From: an uncultured Bacilli bacterium
GTDB taxonomy: Bacteria > Bacillota_I > Bacilli_A > RF39 > UBA660
Reading direction: 5' to 3'
Length of the DNA: 13,882 nucleotides
Assembly: GCA_934183185.1 (NCBI GenBank)
Contig: CAKPSO010000029.1
Coordinates: 1-13,882, forward strand
Part shown: positions 12,678 to 13,882 of the stretch, piece after piece
Layout of the letters: each line of letters starts with the position of its first letter
How positions within the stretch are numbered: the first letter of the stretch is position 1
The notes under the pieces: generated by a model
Database searches by the model: none
The model's input: only the letters and a program-made list of their open reading frames with translations
Told to the model about the DNA's origin: nothing
Program-made: the position numbers and the translations under genes

Positions 12678-13882
12678 TACGGGGTAAGCACTACACGGAA
12701 AGAACTGCCCGTGTACGTAGTGCCTGAAAGGTAGTCGAATGCAAATGCACCAGATTCAGTGCCATTGCTCCAATGGCCCCCGCGTGAGAACCAAGGAAGA
12801 GAAGAACTAGCAAAGTAAGCGAAATCTCCATACCAACTTGATTTTTGTCTAGAACTATTATCTGGATCTTTTTCATTTCCAAATGGTCCCATCTCTCCAG
12901 TTGCATCTCCTAAAATTCTATTATTATACTGTGTATTAGTAGTTGATGTATACTTATCCCAATATTTTGTATAAGTACTATTATTAAAGAAGTTGGGATA
13001 TAAACTAGTTATTCCACTACTTCCACCTACTGTTGATGCTCCAGTTGTATAGCCTGCTACATAATCCCATGATCCTCCTGCCATATCATAGATTCCACTT
13101 CTATTTCCAGTAGTTGATGCTACACCTGAGTTAGCATTTAAATAATTTACAGTATAGGTTCCATCTGATCCTAAAGCAGTTGCTTCCACCCTATTCCCAT
13201 CGGTACTTGTATTGTTATTATATCCTTTAGTTGGTTCTACTGTCGCAGCATATCCTGTAATATGAGCAGAGTTATTATTTATTCTGACACTAGCTTGACT
13301 ACCATATATTGAATGTTGTAAGTAGGCAATGGAACCCCATTCAGTATTTTTCATCATATGTGAATCTAGATTACGGTTATAATCATAACTATTTTTAAAC
13401 ATATTACCTACAGTTATATTTCGCCAACTATATACATTAGGTTTTATTATTATTTTACTTGTATTTACACTGTTTACCTGGGCGGCAGTAGTTGATGTAG
13501 CGCCATCATATCCAGTCTCAAACTTTCCTACCCAGAATCCATTTGAATCAAAACTAGTAAATGCTGGATGTGTTAACCATGTACCTTTAGTAGTTCCATT
13601 TGATGGGGTTGTATCTTTATTCTCAAATACTACATTAATAGTTTGGGTTTTATTTTGAATGCCAGTTAAACTTGTATAATTACCTTCATCAAATATTTGG
13701 TACTTGTATCTTGGTATCCATACAAAGTATGATTCAATATTTGATTCTGGTATTGTATCTCCATTATTATAAGTTTTTGTTTCATCTTTTAATATTACGG
13801 CATTTGCCCATTCTTTATTTTCATACTTGTACCATTCTTTACTTATATCTGCTTTACTTACTGTTCCATCACTAGCTATTTT
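12677..13882 (-). CDS. Surface protein with FGE/C-type-lectin-like domain, 5' end outside window
   Basis: The frame is open from the window edge to TAG at 12679-12677, giving 401 residues without the N-terminus; the Met at 13402 is internal, since homologous sequence continues upstream of it. The first half carries motifs known from large exported proteins of gut Firmicutes (SKEWYKYENKEWANAVI, SYFVWIPRYKYQIFD, NGFWVGKFETGYDG). The second half resembles the formylglycine-generating-enzyme/sulfatase-modifying (SUMF1) fold: GIYDMAGGSWDYVAG (about 263-277) and, at the C-terminus, WFSRGGHWSNGTES with SSFRVVLTP. This is a C-type-lectin-like fold, the fold used by DGR target proteins. No catalytic function is claimed; a binding role is more likely. 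The last 141 coding bases are 51% GC by hand count, well above the region, and have a variant copy downstream. An N-terminal signal or anchor would lie outside the window. Confidence 0.8.
   Translation of the reverse strand, partial: KIASDGTVSKADISKEWYKYENKEWANAVILKDETKTYNNGDTIPESNIESYFVWIPRYKYQIFDEGNYTSLTGIQNKTQTINVVFENKDTTPSNGTTKGTWLTHPAFTSFDSNGFWVGKFETGYDGATSTTAAQVNSVNTSKIIIKPNVYSWRNITVGNMFKNSYDYNRNLDSHMMKNTEWGSIAYLQHSIYGSQASVRINNNSAHITGYAATVEPTKGYNNNTSTDGNRVEATALGSDGTYTVNYLNANSGVASTTGNRSGIYDMAGGSWDYVAGYTTGASTVGGSSGITSLYPNFFNNSTYTKYWDKYTSTTNTQYNNRILGDATGEMGPFGNEKDPDNSSRQKSSWYGDFAYFASSSLPWFSRGGHWSNGTESGAFAFDYLSGTTYTGSSFRVVLTP
12680..12820 (-). repeat. Candidate variable repeat (C-terminal 47 codons of the surface gene)
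   Basis: This is the coding partner of the copy at 12456-12596. Of nine AAN codons in that copy, eight differ here, each through an A (for example AAC to TAC, AAT to CTT, AAA to TCA, AAT to CAT, AAC to GAC). The encoded residues (Tyr, Ser, Leu, Ser, His, Ser, Asp, Ser) surround the RGG and FRVVL core, as in the ligand-binding face of DGR variable proteins. Near its end an extra inverted repeat, GCACTAC..GTAGTGC (12688-12694 and 12717-12723), is absent from the copy. Confidence 0.65.

Noticed and set aside
12677..13402. Met at 13402 as the start of the surface protein
   Set aside because: The same frame is open to the window edge with family-typical motifs (WIPRYKY, GFWVGKFETG), and no ribosome site precedes 13402.
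1..13882. Mycoplasma-type code with TGA as Trp
   Set aside because: Trp is encoded by TGG throughout, and TGA ends rsmH and the ferritin-like gene at the expected family lengths.

Overview
The window comes from an AT-rich (roughly 30% GC) Gram-positive-type bacterium of the Bacilli/Erysipelotrichia/RF39 kind. The signs are strong AGGAGG-type ribosome binding sites, the mraZ-rsmH-ftsL start of a division/wall cluster, a CHAP wall hydrolase, a YdjG/YdjI-like SPFH and zinc-ribbon pair, and very short intergenic gaps. TGG encodes Trp and TGA is used as a stop (rsmH, ferritin-like gene), so the code is the standard bacterial one, not the Mycoplasma one. All convincing genes lie on the minus strand, so transcription runs from high to low coordinates. 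The species cannot be named from this sequence.

Reading in the direction of transcription: 13882-12677 is the 3' part of a gene for a large exported-looking protein with a formylglycine-generating-enzyme/C-type-lectin-like C-terminal domain. Downstream of it, 12596-12456 is a second, non-coding copy of its last 47 codons. In the 5' part of that copy all nine mismatches to the gene fall on adenines of the copy, mostly in AAY codons. This is the signature of a template repeat/variable repeat pair of a diversity-generating retroelement (DGR), although no reverse transcriptase is present in the window. A strong terminator follows. Then comes the mraZ promoter with four 10-bp-spaced MraZ-box repeats and the compact mraZ-rsmH-ftsL operon, which stops at a terminator after ftsL without ftsI, mraY or mur genes.

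After that come an unrecognised helical protein (10561-9764), a fused MacB-like ABC transporter (9685-7382), a small PH-like protein (7321-6923), a ferritin-like di-iron protein (6869-6381), an M18 aminopeptidase (6306-4912), and an SPFH protein plus zinc-ribbon membrane protein operon (4748-2104) resembling B. subtilis ydjI/ydjG. Last is a membrane-anchored CHAP hydrolase with a cadherin-like beta-sandwich domain (1989-991). Terminators separate most units, and two of them overlap the 3' end of the coding sequence.

The left end (990-1) is poor in genes. It holds a short transmembrane ORF, a truncated RhuM-family remnant, a 29-codon ORF and the first 25 codons of a gene running out of the window. 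The shared themes are cell envelope work (division, wall hydrolysis, membrane stress, transport) and decayed or mobile-type remnants at the two ends.
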